A stretch of 64,000 nucleotides of DNA from contig JAMPXB010000001.1 in assembly GCA_023701435.1 (NCBI GenBank), positions 241,871 to 305,870 on the forward strand. Reading direction: 5' to 3'. This DNA is from Bacteriovoracaceae bacterium (GTDB taxonomy: Bacteria > Bdellovibrionota > Bacteriovoracia > Bacteriovoracales > Bacteriovoracaceae). Both the position numbers and the translations under genes were made by a program. The notes under the pieces were generated by a model that worked only from the letters and a program-made list of their open reading frames with translations, did not search any database and was not told where the DNA came from. This document shows positions 1 through 9,317 of the stretch, in pieces (position 1 is the stretch's first letter; every line of letters begins with the position of its first letter).

Positions 1-2
1 CC

Positions 3-575
3 ATTATTTTGGGACGTCACTTCTCTGATATTCAGATTCAAGAAATGCTTCATCATTATTCCAGCGCTGACCGCGGTGAGATCATTACTCCGATTGAAAG
101 AATGTTGAGGGCCATAGAGAATGGAAAAAAAGGGCCTTTTCATTTTAGCGGAGGAATGGAAGCTTTTTACTCTCATAATATGCTGATGATTTATAGGCAA
201 GGCATGAAAAATGAGGATGAAACAATAGCAAGTGTTTTGTCGCAGCTTTCTAATAACGCCTTATCTCAAATGACCTCTTTTAATAAGATTGAACTTGAGC
301 AGGCCTGGAAGAATTTACTTCAGAATCCGGATGCCATGAGAAATATGCCCGGGCTGGTACTGGTGCTGGAGTCCGAGTCCGTTTGCAAGACTCTCAACAC
401 CTCGGTGTTTGATCCCCGCTATCCGAAAGTCTCAGCGATTTGCAAAGAGCGGGGACTTCGTTTTATGACTATTCAAAAATGTCTTGATGTCTGGATGCAG
501 AAAAAAGAAAAGTTGCCTAAAAAACTCAAGCTTTTGCCTCTCTACAACCTTTCTAATCTCTTTACTTCCCAATAA
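3..575 (+). CDS. tilS: TilS, tRNA(Ile)-lysidine synthetase, C-terminal part (5' end outside window)
   Basis: The reading frame is open to the left edge, so only about the last 190 residues are visible. TilS converts the wobble cytidine of tRNA-Ile(CAU) to lysidine. The PP-loop catalytic domain is not in the window. What is seen is a helical stretch beginning RHFSDIQIQEML and a segment KGPFHFSGGMEAFYSHNMLMIYR, which matches the style of the TilS linker and C-terminal substrate domain (the usual G-x-x-LPGG-like turn). Position directly before ftsH and folP supports the call, because tilS-ftsH-folP is a common bacterial gene order. The assignment rests on context and weak sequence resemblance, not on an active-site motif. 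Confidence 0.6.
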   Translation: MILGRHFSDIQIQEMLHHYSSADRGEIITPIERMLRAIENGKKGPFHFSGGMEAFYSHNMLMIYRQGMKNEDETIASVLSQLSNNALSQMTSFNKIELEQAWKNLLQNPDAMRNMPGLVLVLESESVCKTLNTSVFDPRYPKVSAICKERGLRFMTIQKCLDVWMQKKEKLPKKLKLLPLYNLSNLFTSQ

Positions 576-595
576 TATAAGAGTGTCGTTATAAT
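566..595 (+). promoter_or_regulatory. Probable sigma-70-type promoter of ftsH
   Basis: A perfect TATAAT lies at 590-595, with a weak -35 (TTCCCA, 566-571) 18 bp upstream. Transcription would start near 602, after the ATG at 599, which argues that the true ftsH start is the later ATG at 653. The promoter sits just after the tilS stop, so ftsH-folP can be transcribed independently of tilS. Confidence 0.5.
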
Positions 596-652
596 TGAAT
601 GGCCAACTTACAGTCGGCCATTATTCCCAAAGAGATAAAGAAGGTTCCTATC

Positions 653-2551
653 ATGAAAAAACAACAGAAAACTTTAATGCTTTGGATCGTTGTGATTTTG
701 ATCATGGCCTTTGTCATGAAGGTGCTTGAACAAAAAACGGTCAGCGCAAAGAATATCAATTTCAGTAATTTCATTACTGCAGTAGAGAGTGGCAACGTTC
801 GCGAAGTTACTTTCCAGGGTGAGAATACTATTCAGGGTAAATTTAAAGAAGGTTATGAAAGTGGCTCTTACTTTGAATTAACCGGAAATACCGGAGATGA
901 AACGTTCCGTATTTTGAAAAATCACGGCATTATTCCTAATTATAAGCGCGAAGAGAAACAAGGTTTTCTGGCAACACTTCTGATTAACTGGTTGCCAATG
1001 ATTCTTCTTTTTGTCTTTTTCTTCTTCTTCCTTCGTCAGCTTCAGGCCGGCGGTGGCAAGGCCATGAGTTTTGGTAAGGCCAAGGCCAAGATGCTTACAG
1101 AAAATGATAAGCGCATTACTTTTGTAGATGTTGCTGGTGTAGAAGAGGCCAAAGAAGAGCTGGTTGAGATCGTAGATTTCTTAAAAGACCCTAAAAAATA
1201 TACAACTTTGGGAGGAAAAATTCCTAAGGGGTGTTTATTAGTTGGTCCTCCGGGAACTGGTAAGACTTTACTGGCGCGAGCTGTTGCAGGTGAGGCCGGT
1301 GTTCCATTTTTCTCTATTTCCGGTTCTGATTTTGTTGAAATGTTTGTTGGTGTGGGTGCTTCCCGAGTTCGTGACTTGTTTGAGCAAGGTAAGAAGCATG
1401 CTCCTTGTATCATCTTTATTGATGAAATCGATGCTGTCGGTCGCCATCGTGGTGCCGGCATGGGCGGTGGACATGATGAGCGTGAGCAAACACTCAACCA
1501 ATTACTAGTTGAAATGGATGGTTTTGAATCCAATGAAGGCGTCATCATTATGGCCGCCACCAACCGTATCGACGTTCTTGATCCGGCCCTTCTTCGTCCA
1601 GGTCGTTTTGATAGACGAGTAACTGTTGGTCGTCCGGACGTTCGCGGACGTCATCAAATTCTTAAAGTCCATACCCGTAAAACTCCGCTTAATACCGATA
1701 TTGATCTGGAAACCATTGCTAAAGGAACTCCTGGATTCACCGGTGCTGATCTGGCAAACCTTGTTAACGAAGCGGCCCTGCTGGCAGCTCGTGACGGTAA
1801 GAAGTCTCTTGGTATGTCTGATTTTGAAAATGCCAAAGACAAGGTGTTAATGGGTGTTGCCCGTAAGTCGATGATGATCTCAGAAAAAGAGAAGAAATTA
1901 ACTGCCTATCACGAAGCAGGACATACTCTGGTTGGAATGAATTTACCTCACACAGATCCTATCCATAAGGTTTCTATTATACCTCGAGGTCAGGCCCTGG
2001 GTGTGACTCAAACTCTTCCTAATGAAGACATGCTGAACTTATCTAAAGAGAAAGGTGAAAATTTCATTTCTTTCTTGATGGGTGGACGCGTGGCCGAAGA
2101 ACTGGTTTACGGCGAAATGACTAATGGTGCCTCTAACGATATTGAACGCGCCACTGATCTTGCTCGTAGTATGGTTTGTAATTGGGGAATGAGCGACAAA
2201 CTAGGCCCTATTAACTATGCCAAACAAAACGGTGGTATGGTTTATGGCGGGGAAAGTGTTTCTTTCTCTGATGAAACTTCTCGTAAGATTGATATGGAAA
2301 TTGCCAGCTTTGTTCAAACTAACTACGAAGTGGCCAAGAAAATCCTTCAGGAAAATATGGATGCTCTTCACCGGGTTACCGAGGCCCTGGTGGTTTGGGA
2401 AACTCTGGATGCGCAACAAATCAGAGATATTGTTGCTGGTAAAGACATCGGTCAGCCAGTCATGACTAAAAAACCAACTGATACTCCTCCATCGGGAACT
2501 GTGGTTGGGGCAGGTCCTATGTTCGGTGCTGGTAAACCAACCCCGGCCTAA
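653..2551 (+). CDS. ftsH: FtsH, membrane-anchored ATP-dependent zinc metalloprotease
   Basis: FtsH unfolds and degrades membrane and short-lived cytosolic proteins as a hexamer in the inner membrane. The 632-residue product has the full layout: a first membrane helix at residues ~7-24, a periplasmic domain, a second helix at ~112-126, an AAA+ domain with Walker A GPPGTGKT (~198) and Walker B IIFIDEID, the second region of homology with the arginine finger (RPGRFDRR), and a protease domain with HEAGH (~420). Length is typical of the family. Start 653 is chosen because it has GAAGG upstream and lies downstream of the predicted transcription start; the in-frame ATG at 599 would precede it. folP begins 2 bp after the stop. 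Confidence 0.97.
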   Translation: MKKQQKTLMLWIVVILIMAFVMKVLEQKTVSAKNINFSNFITAVESGNVREVTFQGENTIQGKFKEGYESGSYFELTGNTGDETFRILKNHGIIPNYKREEKQGFLATLLINWLPMILLFVFFFFFLRQLQAGGGKAMSFGKAKAKMLTENDKRITFVDVAGVEEAKEELVEIVDFLKDPKKYTTLGGKIPKGCLLVGPPGTGKTLLARAVAGEAGVPFFSISGSDFVEMFVGVGASRVRDLFEQGKKHAPCIIFIDEIDAVGRHRGAGMGGGHDEREQTLNQLLVEMDGFESNEGVIIMAATNRIDVLDPALLRPGRFDRRVTVGRPDVRGRHQILKVHTRKTPLNTDIDLETIAKGTPGFTGADLANLVNEAALLAARDGKKSLGMSDFENAKDKVLMGVARKSMMISEKEKKLTAYHEAGHTLVGMNLPHTDPIHKVSIIPRGQALGVTQTLPNEDMLNLSKEKGENFISFLMGGRVAEELVYGEMTNGASNDIERATDLARSMVCNWGMSDKLGPINYAKQNGGMVYGGESVSFSDETSRKIDMEIASFVQTNYEVAKKILQENMDALHRVTEALVVWETLDAQQIRDIVAGKDIGQPVMTKKPTDTPPSGTVVGAGPMFGAGKPTPA

Positions 2552-2553
2552 GA

Positions 2554-3366
2554 GTGAATGATCTAAACTTAGTTATAAAAAGAATGGGGGTGATTAATAT
2601 CACCCCCAATTCGTTTTCAGGGCTCGGTGAAATTCTTTCACCTGCTGAGGTGGCCGAAAGATTTAATCAGTTCGGGCAGATCGAGGCACTGGATCTGGGG
2701 GCCGAATCAACGGCACCCATGAACAAATCAATTGGCCATGAAGAAGAGTGGGAAAGGTTAGCGCCTTATCTGCCCTATCTTAAGACTTTGAAAGTTCCCC
2801 TTAGTCTGGATACCTACCATCCGGAAACAATCAGTAAAATCGCCAGCCTCTGGTTAAAAGAAGGAATTGAAGTTCCTCTTATCTGGAATGACGTCTCAGG
2901 AAAGTTTGACCATTTCGTGGAAGAGTTCCTCTCCTTTAGTCCTAAATTCTCTTATGTTTTCTGTCACAATCTTGCCCCTACGAGAGAGCTTTCAGGAAGG
3001 CACATGGATTATGTCTCCCCTTTGCAAGGCGAGGACTACCTGGAAGAACTGGCGGCCTATTTTCTTCCTTTTAAGAGAGAGAGAGTCATTTTAGATCCCA
3101 CCCTGGGCTTTTCTAAGACCCATGAGCAAAACTGGCTGGTTCTGGAGAACTTCGGGAAGCTTCAGCAAAAAGTCAGACATGATCAGTGGCTTCTGGGCTT
3201 TTCTCGAAAATCATTTTTGAGAAGGAAATTGGGTTTTGAAAAGATCACCAGTGAGAACCGGGAAGAATTAGATCAGTATCATCAAAAGATATTAGAAGAG
3301 ATTAAGCCGCAGATGACAGGGACTGTACTGATCAGAACCCATAGACCCGAGCTAATCCAGAAGTGA
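2554..3366 (+). CDS. folP: Dihydropteroate synthase
   Basis: FolP condenses p-aminobenzoate with dihydropterin pyrophosphate in folate synthesis and is the sulfonamide target. The 270-residue TIM-barrel protein keeps the family signatures in order: MGVINITPNSFS, DLGAESTAP, LSLDTY, NDVSG, DPTLGFSKT and GFSRKSFL. It starts with GTG 2 bp after the ftsH stop, so it is translationally coupled to ftsH. Its last 15 bp overlap the end of the convergent gene on the minus strand. A separate folate-cycle unit, thyA-folA, lies at 12.2-13.5 kb. Confidence 0.92.
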   Translation: MNDLNLVIKRMGVINITPNSFSGLGEILSPAEVAERFNQFGQIEALDLGAESTAPMNKSIGHEEEWERLAPYLPYLKTLKVPLSLDTYHPETISKIASLWLKEGIEVPLIWNDVSGKFDHFVEEFLSFSPKFSYVFCHNLAPTRELSGRHMDYVSPLQGEDYLEELAAYFLPFKRERVILDPTLGFSKTHEQNWLVLENFGKLQQKVRHDQWLLGFSRKSFLRRKLGFEKITSENREELDQYHQKILEEIKPQMTGTVLIRTHRPELIQK

Positions 3367-3993
3367 TTTTCTTCCCTGATTATTTTCAAAGTAAATGATG
3401 TCGACCATAAGGCAAGTGGCCAGCATCAGCGCTTTCACATCATGGTTTAAAGCAGGATCATTATAGGTGATGACGAAATTATCCTTGTCGGTAAAAATCT
3501 CGCCCAATACTCCAGACCATTTTTTTTGAATTTTTCCCAAGCTTTTGTGACCATCAAAAAATTCAAAGGTCCAGAATTTAAAAAAAGAGCTGTTTATTTT
3601 CGCAACGATCCGGCCATTTTTATCATGCACATCAAATTTCTTTCTAAAAATGGCGAACTTTTCCTGCAGATGCCCAATTTCTCTGCCCTCCAGATCTTTG
3701 AGGTAGAGAGTTTTAAAAAACCATCTGAAGGGAAATTCCAATAAGTAAGTTTTCTCTCTCTTCTCATTGAAAATAATCACATTGAAGGATCGCCAATGAC
3801 CAACAACTTGTCGCAGGATCGTTCCCATAAGGCCCGTCGATTGTTCTGCAGCAAACGCCACCGGATTTAAATTCTCATCGAGGATCTTATATTTATTCCG
3901 AGATTCAAACCCCAGGACAATTTCAAAACCTTCCCACATTTGCTGGACATGAAGAATTTGAGCACTGGATATGTGTTGTTGAAAATCATTCAT
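3352..3993 (-). CDS. Phospholipid scramblase / LURP-one-like protein (Tubby C-terminal-like fold)
   Basis: The 213-residue cytosolic protein has the beta-rich pattern of scramblase/LURP1-type barrels: FEIVLGFESRNKYKILDENLNPVAFAAEQ near the start, then repeated strands with charged turns (YLKDLEGREIGHLQEKF, FDVHDKNGRIVAKI) and a hydrophobic C-terminal helix (LMLATCLMVDIIYFEN) like the buried helix of the fold. Bacterial members are known but their function is not settled. There is no signal peptide. It is convergent with folP and overlaps it by 15 bp. The fold is inferred from pattern; true lipid scrambling activity is not implied. Confidence 0.6.
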   Translation of the reverse strand: MNDFQQHISSAQILHVQQMWEGFEIVLGFESRNKYKILDENLNPVAFAAEQSTGLMGTILRQVVGHWRSFNVIIFNEKREKTYLLEFPFRWFFKTLYLKDLEGREIGHLQEKFAIFRKKFDVHDKNGRIVAKINSSFFKFWTFEFFDGHKSLGKIQKKWSGVLGEIFTDKDNFVITYNDPALNHDVKALMLATCLMVDIIYFENNQGRKSLLD

Positions 3994-4038
3994 CCAGATA
4001 AGTTTACGCCTTGTGTTTTGAATGTATATAATAAATTT

Positions 4039-4425
4039 ATGAAGCTCATGGGAATTACTCTTCCAACAGTCTATTTTGAGGATTATCTTTCGTTTTTAAC
4101 GGAAGTGTTAGAGTTAGAACTTTGTGAGTTGACCGATATTTCAATGCGCCTCGACCTTCAGGGAACCTGGCTCGAAATCATCAAAGTTCCTGTGGCCCCC
4201 CAGCAAGTGGCAAGCAATGTTGAATTTGGTCTGGATCAGGAAGATTACAGTGCTCTCATTCAAAAAGTTTCTTTTTTCTACTACCGAAGAGGGCCAACTC
4301 GCTTCCTCTTTCTAGGTTCAAGTTCAGAAGTTTGCGAAGTCATTGACCCGGACGGCCGTGTCTGGAAATTTAAAAAGAACGTTGAATTGACTCATTCTCG
4401 GAATAATGAAGAACTATTCATGTAA
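4039..4425 (+). CDS. Small protein with a glyoxalase/VOC-like pattern
   Basis: About 128 residues from the ATG at 4039; an ATG at 4048 is also possible. The layout resembles one half of a vicinal-oxygen-chelate fold: a helix starting VYFEDYLSFLTEVLELEL, a strand MRLDLQGTWLEIIKVP, then a late strand EVCEVIDPDGRVWKFKK that recalls the DPDG-x-W end of glyoxalase/bleomycin-resistance proteins. Metal ligands cannot be assigned with confidence. It is divergent from the scramblase-like gene; an AT-rich TATAAT at 4027-4032 could belong to a promoter that starts very close to the start codon, giving a leaderless or very short leader mRNA. Confidence 0.45.
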   Translation: MKLMGITLPTVYFEDYLSFLTEVLELELCELTDISMRLDLQGTWLEIIKVPVAPQQVASNVEFGLDQEDYSALIQKVSFFYYRRGPTRFLFLGSSSEVCEVIDPDGRVWKFKKNVELTHSRNNEELFM

Positions 4426-4506
4426 GAAACTATTAGTTTACGGTTAGCTTCTTTTTTTGGAATTATATTTGTCAGTAAAACTCCAACTCCTGGAAAAGGA
4501 TTTCCG

Positions 4507-5376
4507 ATGAAAATTTCTACTAGCTTCCTGACCATAGCAGCTCTTGTTATCTCGGCCCAGGCCATCGCTAACAACAAAGGTTTTGATGTCATTTATGGCG
4601 AGGATAATCGCCAGGACGTCTATGCATCAACGAATTCAGCTTATGTTGAGCTTTCAAAATCAACAGCTGCCATGATTGACATGGGTAACTTGAAGTCAGC
4701 TCCAAATGGCGAAGTTAAAATTGATGCTGAAACACTGGAAGATCGTGGAGTCTGCGCTAAAGAGAGATTCTCTAAGCAAATTTCTGCCGCCAATTGTTCA
4801 GGGTTCTTAGTTGCTCCGAATGTTTTGGTTACGGCCGGACACTGTATCAGATCAGAAGCTGATTGCCGTTCAAACAAATGGGTTTTTGATTATAAGGTAG
4901 ACTTCGAAGATCAGGGTGCCATTAATGTTCCTGCCTCTTCTGTTTATTCATGTAAGAAAATTATTTCTCGCTCTCTTGATGGACAGACGAAGGATGACTA
5001 TGCCGTTATTGAGCTGGACCGCAAAGCTACGGATAGAAGACCACTTTCTTTCCGCCGCACTGGTAAAATTGCCAAAGGCGCTTCATTGGTTGTGATCGGT
5101 CACCCAACTGGTCTTCCGACTAAAATTGCTGATGGAGCGAAGGTTCGTTCACTTAACACTAAGTACTTTGTAGCTAACCTTGACACCTATGGCGGTAATT
5201 CAGGTTCGGCCGTTTTCAATACCAGCACTTCCGAAGTTGAAGGTATTTTAGTTCGTGGCGACACTGACTATATTCAAGAAGGCAGCTGTCAGGTCTCTAA
5301 TGTTTGTACTGATCAAGCTTGTCGTGGTGAAGATGTTACTTATATTACAAACATCGAAGCACTTAAGAATTACTAG
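4507..5376 (+). CDS. Secreted trypsin-like (S1 family) serine protease
   Basis: The 289-residue product starts with a clear Sec signal peptide (about residues 1-21, ending SAQAIA). The catalytic triad is visible in order: His in TAGHC (~110), Asp in DDYAVIEL (~163) and Ser in GGNSGSAV (~232). Cysteines are frequent, suggesting disulfides after export to the periplasm or medium. This is the S1/V8-like group common in predatory and scavenging bacteria. It has its own rho-independent terminator at 5401-5430 and is followed by a subtilase in the same orientation, so the two form a local secreted-protease cluster. Confidence 0.88.
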   Translation: MKISTSFLTIAALVISAQAIANNKGFDVIYGEDNRQDVYASTNSAYVELSKSTAAMIDMGNLKSAPNGEVKIDAETLEDRGVCAKERFSKQISAANCSGFLVAPNVLVTAGHCIRSEADCRSNKWVFDYKVDFEDQGAINVPASSVYSCKKIISRSLDGQTKDDYAVIELDRKATDRRPLSFRRTGKIAKGASLVVIGHPTGLPTKIADGAKVRSLNTKYFVANLDTYGGNSGSAVFNTSTSEVEGILVRGDTDYIQEGSCQVSNVCTDQACRGEDVTYITNIEALKNY

Positions 5377-5400
5377 TTTTTTCTTACATTCAGCATTTTG

Positions 5401-5430
5401 AAAAAGCCCCACTTTATGTGGGGCTTTTTT
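5401..5430 (+). terminator. Rho-independent terminator after the S1 protease gene
   Basis: The stem AAAGCCCCAC / GTGGGGCTTT with a four-base loop is followed by a T run. The A run on the other side makes it usable from both strands, but the only transcript ending here is the protease mRNA. Confidence 0.9.
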
Positions 5431-5504
5431 ATTGGTCTTATTCTTGACGATCACTCTCTCTACTGGAGACAATTACTTATCTCTAACTCTCTAAGGAGTA
5501 TCTT

Positions 5505-6836
5505 ATGAAATGGATTTCAATGAGTTTACTGTTGGCCTCAGTTGCCACTGTGAATGCTGCTACTATCGCTGTGATTGATTCAGGTCTTGATTACAAACAT
5601 GAAATGATCACCCCAAATCTGTGGACGAACGTCAATGAGATCGAGGATCGCCGGGACAATGATAACAATGGTTATCAGGACGATGTTCACGGTTGGAATT
5701 TTGCCGAACAAAATGGAATGATTATTGATTATAAGTATCTGGGAACTTTCTCTGACGACTGTAAAAAGTTCTTCGATGTACAAGGGAAGATGTTTCTTGG
5801 GGCTGCTTCTGAGTCAGAAATTGCCTGGCTTCGTGAAAAAGTAAAGGACAAAGATTTTATCAAGGAAATGGGCAAGTTTGGAAATTTCGTCCACGGAACT
5901 CACGTGGCCGGTATCACCATTCGTGAATCTAACAATCAGGCGATGGGAATCAAGCTTCTTCCTACTGAAGTGAAGCCTTTCCTCGATGGTCTGGCCCGCC
6001 AGAAATCTACTAACATCTCCCGCTGGGAAATGCTTGAAAAAGGTTTTGATCTTCTCGCCTCTGAACAAATGAAGCAGCTCTCTGATATCGGTCGCTTTAT
6101 CGATTCTCATAAAGGCGACATTGCCAACGGTTCATTTGGTACAGGTTTCAACCAGGCCAAAATGATTACTAACACTGCCTTCAAGGTTTTATTCTTCAGA
6201 AAGCCAAATGAAGAAGAATCTAATCGCGCCGCCCGTATGTTCATCGACGCTATGGTTAAGCACGGTCAGACCTTCGCTGCGTCAGCTCCAAATACACTCT
6301 TTGTTTTTGCTGCCGGAAACGATGGTATGTCCAATGATGAGTTTGGTACTTCTCCAGCAAATATTAAGGCCGACAATGTCATCACCGTTGGTGCCACATA
6401 TAAGAATGAATTTTTCGCTCCTTTTTCTAACTACGGCACTAAAATGGTTGATATCGCCGCCCCCGGAATGCTGATTAATTCGGCCATTCCTGGAAATGAT
6501 TATCTGGAAGTTTCAGGTACATCTCAGGCAGCACCTTATGTGGCCAACATCGCCGCCCAGATCAAGGACGCTAATCCAAAACTAAAACCTGTTGAAATCA
6601 AGAAAATCCTCATGGGCACTGTAGACATGAAAGGCTTCTTAAAAGAAAAAGTTTCTACCGGTGGTATTGTGAACTCGGAAAGAGCGGTGATTGCAGCTCA
6701 GATGTCGACATCAATGAGTGTGGCCGAGGCCATCTCTAATGCGAAGGCCCTGGTTAAAGACGAAGCTTCTTTCATTTCGACAGCGGTTTATCCAGAATCA
6801 GTCATCCCAATGCCCCTTTCCCCAATGTTCCGTTAA
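5505..6836 (+). CDS. Secreted subtilisin-like (S8 family) serine protease
   Basis: The 443-residue protein has a signal peptide (~1-18, ending VNA) followed almost directly by the catalytic domain. The triad is visible: Asp in AVIDSGLDYKH (~24), His in HGTHVAG (~130) and Ser in GTSQAAPYVA (~338); the oxyanion Asn is probably in AAGNDG. There is no obvious propeptide between signal and catalytic Asp, which is unusual for S8 enzymes. A long insert lies between the Asp and His blocks. A strong AAGGAG site precedes the ATG. It probably acts on extracellular or prey protein; that role is inferred. Confidence 0.9.
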   Translation: MKWISMSLLLASVATVNAATIAVIDSGLDYKHEMITPNLWTNVNEIEDRRDNDNNGYQDDVHGWNFAEQNGMIIDYKYLGTFSDDCKKFFDVQGKMFLGAASESEIAWLREKVKDKDFIKEMGKFGNFVHGTHVAGITIRESNNQAMGIKLLPTEVKPFLDGLARQKSTNISRWEMLEKGFDLLASEQMKQLSDIGRFIDSHKGDIANGSFGTGFNQAKMITNTAFKVLFFRKPNEEESNRAARMFIDAMVKHGQTFAASAPNTLFVFAAGNDGMSNDEFGTSPANIKADNVITVGATYKNEFFAPFSNYGTKMVDIAAPGMLINSAIPGNDYLEVSGTSQAAPYVANIAAQIKDANPKLKPVEIKKILMGTVDMKGFLKEKVSTGGIVNSERAVIAAQMSTSMSVAEAISNAKALVKDEASFISTAVYPESVIPMPLSPMFR

Positions 6837-6869
6837 TTGTTCGCAGTTAACTGAGGATAAAATCCGACA

Positions 6870-6900
6870 AAAAAGTCCACCACCCGGTGGACTTTTTTTA
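6870..6900 (+). terminator. Rho-independent terminator after the subtilase gene
   Basis: The stem GTCCACC (6875-6881) pairs with GGTGGAC (6886-6892) and is followed by seven T. The A run upstream makes it symmetrical. It overlaps the decayed 3' end of the transposase remnant on the other strand. Confidence 0.9.
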
Positions 6901-7674
6901 TTAAGCGGCAATAATTTGGCGAGAATAAGGATAAATCCGGTTCACAAAGTTGGTTTCTCTCACATCTAGCTTCATTTGTGTCTTCAACTTTCGGATCCCA
7001 AAAACTTCATTGAAATTTAAAATCTTCTCCGTTACCCCCACGTACATGGCCGGTGGCCATTCATGGGCATGAGGATCAAATTTGTTCCTCCTCACAAATT
7101 TGGGATTCATAAAATTTCGGTAGATTTTCATGAGCTGCATTTTTTTCTAAAAGGGCCGCTTCATGTTTTTGAAACGCGATGGTTTCTCTTTTTTGAGAGG
7201 AAAAGAAATGGCGATAAAGTGAATGGAGATGATTCACCGGAAAGAGTGGATTAGATGGATATCTTCGGTCTCAAAACCGTCGTATGCGACATCTTCACGG
7301 ATCTTGTTAGGCAGATGTGCTTTTTCAAAATAAAGTGATTGCCGGGCCATTTCTTTTAAGCGATCCCGAACAGTTCCTTCGGCAACATCCAGAAGCCTGG
7401 CGATGGAATGATTACTCATACCATTTAGAGAATAGTGCAGAACATTTTCACAATGTCCTGCCAGACGTCGGCGCTAATCTAGAGCAAAAGTATTGGCCGA
7501 AAAATGCTCGCCACAGGACTTACATTTGTAGCGTTGATTTTTAGAAGGAGGCTTATCTGTCCGGGGCCAGCCATTTTTTACAAAAAATTTGGATTCCGTT
7601 CCAAAATGAAACAGGCAGCGAGAGTTTGGACAATAAGGAGGGATCAATTGTAATTGATCAGAAGTTTTAGTCAT
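6901..7674 (-). pseudogene. Decayed transposase (zinc-ribbon plus HTH, IS1/IS1595-like group)
   Basis: Reading the minus strand from 7674, the N-terminus has a zinc ribbon (CPNSRC then CKSCGEHF), as in InsA/IS1595-type transposases. The frame is cut by a TAG at 7474-7476 but continues unbroken with RRRLAGHCENVLHYS and an HTH (SIARLLDVAEGTVRDRL) up to YDGFET near 7265. The central catalytic part is then missing. A different frame gives a stretch RETIAFQKHEAALLEK (about 7190-7140), and the first frame resumes with MKIYRNFMNPKFVRR to a stop at 6901. So there is one nonsense change, a large internal deletion and at least one frameshift. The element is dead. The family name is tentative. No terminal repeats were identified. 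Confidence 0.8.
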
Positions 7675-7781
7675 TAGTCATGATTCATGAAAAATAAGTG
7701 CCAACGTTTAAATCAGTTAATTAAATGAAATTAAAGAGGGGATAGGGGAGGGGGTTAAAAAAATTACCAGCGGAAGCGAGT

Positions 7782-7808
7782 AAAAAAGTGGGGATGTTAT
7801 CCCCACTT
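7782..7808 (-). terminator. Terminator of the AGCS symporter gene
   Basis: On the minus strand the stem AAGTGGGGA / TCCCCACTT (7787-7808) is followed by a run of T (7787-7782). It lies 14 bp past the symporter stop codon. Confidence 0.85.
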
Positions 7809-7821
7809 AACTGCGAACAAT

Positions 7822-9180
7822 TTAGGTTTTACTGGTTGCACGTTTTTGTTCGTATTCTTTTAAGGTCTCTTTGACCTTAGGTAAAAGAATATAACAAGCG
7901 AAGATGTTGGGAAGTGCCAACAATCCATAAAACGCATCGGAAAGATTCAAAACGATATTTAGTTTTGCAACTGCACCGACAAAAATGAATACAATAAAGA
8001 TCCAACGGTAGGTTGGGATGAACTTGGACCCTGCGATGAAGCTGATTCCTTGTTCTCCGTAATATGACCAAGAAATGATAGTAGAGAATGCGAAGAGAGT
8101 AACAGTCAGGGTTACGATCCAACGGCCGACAGGACCCATGACGCTTTCAAAGGCCACGGCGGTCATTTCTGATCCGGCGATGCCTTCGTGTGACCAAACT
8201 CCAGTGAGTAAGATGGCGAGGGCGGTGATGGAACATACGACGATGGTGTCAATGAACGGCTCAAGAAGCGCTACAATTCCTTCTTGAGCTGGTGTTGAAC
8301 GAGCAGCTGAGTGGGCCATAGCAGATGAACCCATACCGGCCTCATTAGAGAAGGTTGCTCTTCTAACACCCATGATGATGACGTCTTTGAAGGCTGCTCC
8401 GGCAAAACCACCAATCGCGGCTGTTCCGGAAAAAGCGCCGGAGAAAATATCAATAAACATTTGTGGGATGAACTGAATGTCAGCAATAATAATGACCAAG
8501 GCTCCCAAGAAATAAACTCCAACCATGATAGGGACGAGTTTCTCAGTAACTTTTCCGATACGCTTAATACCGCCAATCAGAATCAGGGAAGCGCCAATGC
8601 AAAAGACCAGACCAGAAGCCCATTCAGGAATTCCAGCTGATGAGTTCAGAACTGAGGCCATTTGATTGGATTGGAACATATTTCCAGCACCAAAAGACGA
8701 GAGGATCACAAAGAAGGCGTAGATCCAGGCAAGGGGATAAAAATTCTTAGATAAAGCGTTTTTGATCACAAACATCGGTCCGCCGTGAACGGTACCATCT
8801 TTTTCTACATCTCTATATTTCACAGAAAGAATGACTTCAGTAAATTTAGTACACATTCCAATAAAGCCCGCAACCCATAGCCAGAAGACTGAACCTGGAC
8901 CACCTAATGAGATGGCAACGGCAACTCCGGCAATATTACCTAGACCGACTGTTGCTGAGAGAGCAGAACAGAGGGCCTGAAAATGGGATATTTCACCTTG
9001 GTCTTTTGGGTTATCATATTTTCCTGAAATGATTTCAATAGCATGCTTGAAGAAACGCAATTGTGGGAAGCCAAAATAGACGGTGAAAAAGATTCCTGAA
9101 CCTACGAGCAACACAACCAGTGGGACGCCCCAAATAAGTTCTGCAAATTGGCCCGTTAGCTGTTCAATGGTTTCGAGCAT
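7822..9180 (-). CDS. Sodium/alanine (glycine) symporter, AGCS family
   Basis: A 452-residue inner-membrane protein with about 10-11 hydrophobic segments. Family signatures include the N-terminal GSGIFFTVYFGFPQLR, the region FQALCSALSATVGLGNIAGVAVA, HGGPMFVIKN, and FSNEAGMGSSAMAHSAA, which are the conserved AGCS motifs for sodium-coupled import of alanine or glycine. A good ribosome site (AGGGAGG) precedes the ATG. It is transcribed alone with its own terminator and is divergent from a LivJ-type binding lipoprotein gene, so amino-acid uptake genes cluster here. Confidence 0.93.
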   Translation of the reverse strand: MLETIEQLTGQFAELIWGVPLVVLLVGSGIFFTVYFGFPQLRFFKHAIEIISGKYDNPKDQGEISHFQALCSALSATVGLGNIAGVAVAISLGGPGSVFWLWVAGFIGMCTKFTEVILSVKYRDVEKDGTVHGGPMFVIKNALSKNFYPLAWIYAFFVILSSFGAGNMFQSNQMASVLNSSAGIPEWASGLVFCIGASLILIGGIKRIGKVTEKLVPIMVGVYFLGALVIIIADIQFIPQMFIDIFSGAFSGTAAIGGFAGAAFKDVIIMGVRRATFSNEAGMGSSAMAHSAARSTPAQEGIVALLEPFIDTIVVCSITALAILLTGVWSHEGIAGSEMTAVAFESVMGPVGRWIVTLTVTLFAFSTIISWSYYGEQGISFIAGSKFIPTYRWIFIVFIFVGAVAKLNIVLNLSDAFYGLLALPNIFACYILLPKVKETLKEYEQKRATSKT

Positions 9181-9258
9181 AAACCTCCCTTAGAGTGTGA
9201 AAAATATAACAATACAAATTATTTCACCCCATCGATTATTTAATGTCTAATGTATTCT

Positions 9259-9287
9259 TTGACTCCGCTAATTTATGGAAATACCAT
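9259..9287 (+). promoter_or_regulatory. Promoter of the LivJ-like lipoprotein gene
   Basis: TTGACT (9259-9264), a 17-bp spacer and TACCAT (9282-9287) make a good sigma-70-type match. The predicted start near 9294 leaves a leader of about 24 bases with AGAGGAGA before the start codon. Confidence 0.55.
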
Positions 9288-9317
9288 TTTTAGAGTCACT
9301 GTATTAGAGGAGACTTT

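Noticed and set aside
599..652. Extra N-terminal codons for ftsH from ATG 599
   Set aside because: The perfect TATAAT at 590-595 places the transcript start after this ATG, and FtsH proteins begin at the equivalent of ATG 653.
1042..1563. Long minus-strand frame inside ftsH
   Set aside because: It is the mirror of a strongly conserved coding region and has no features of its own.
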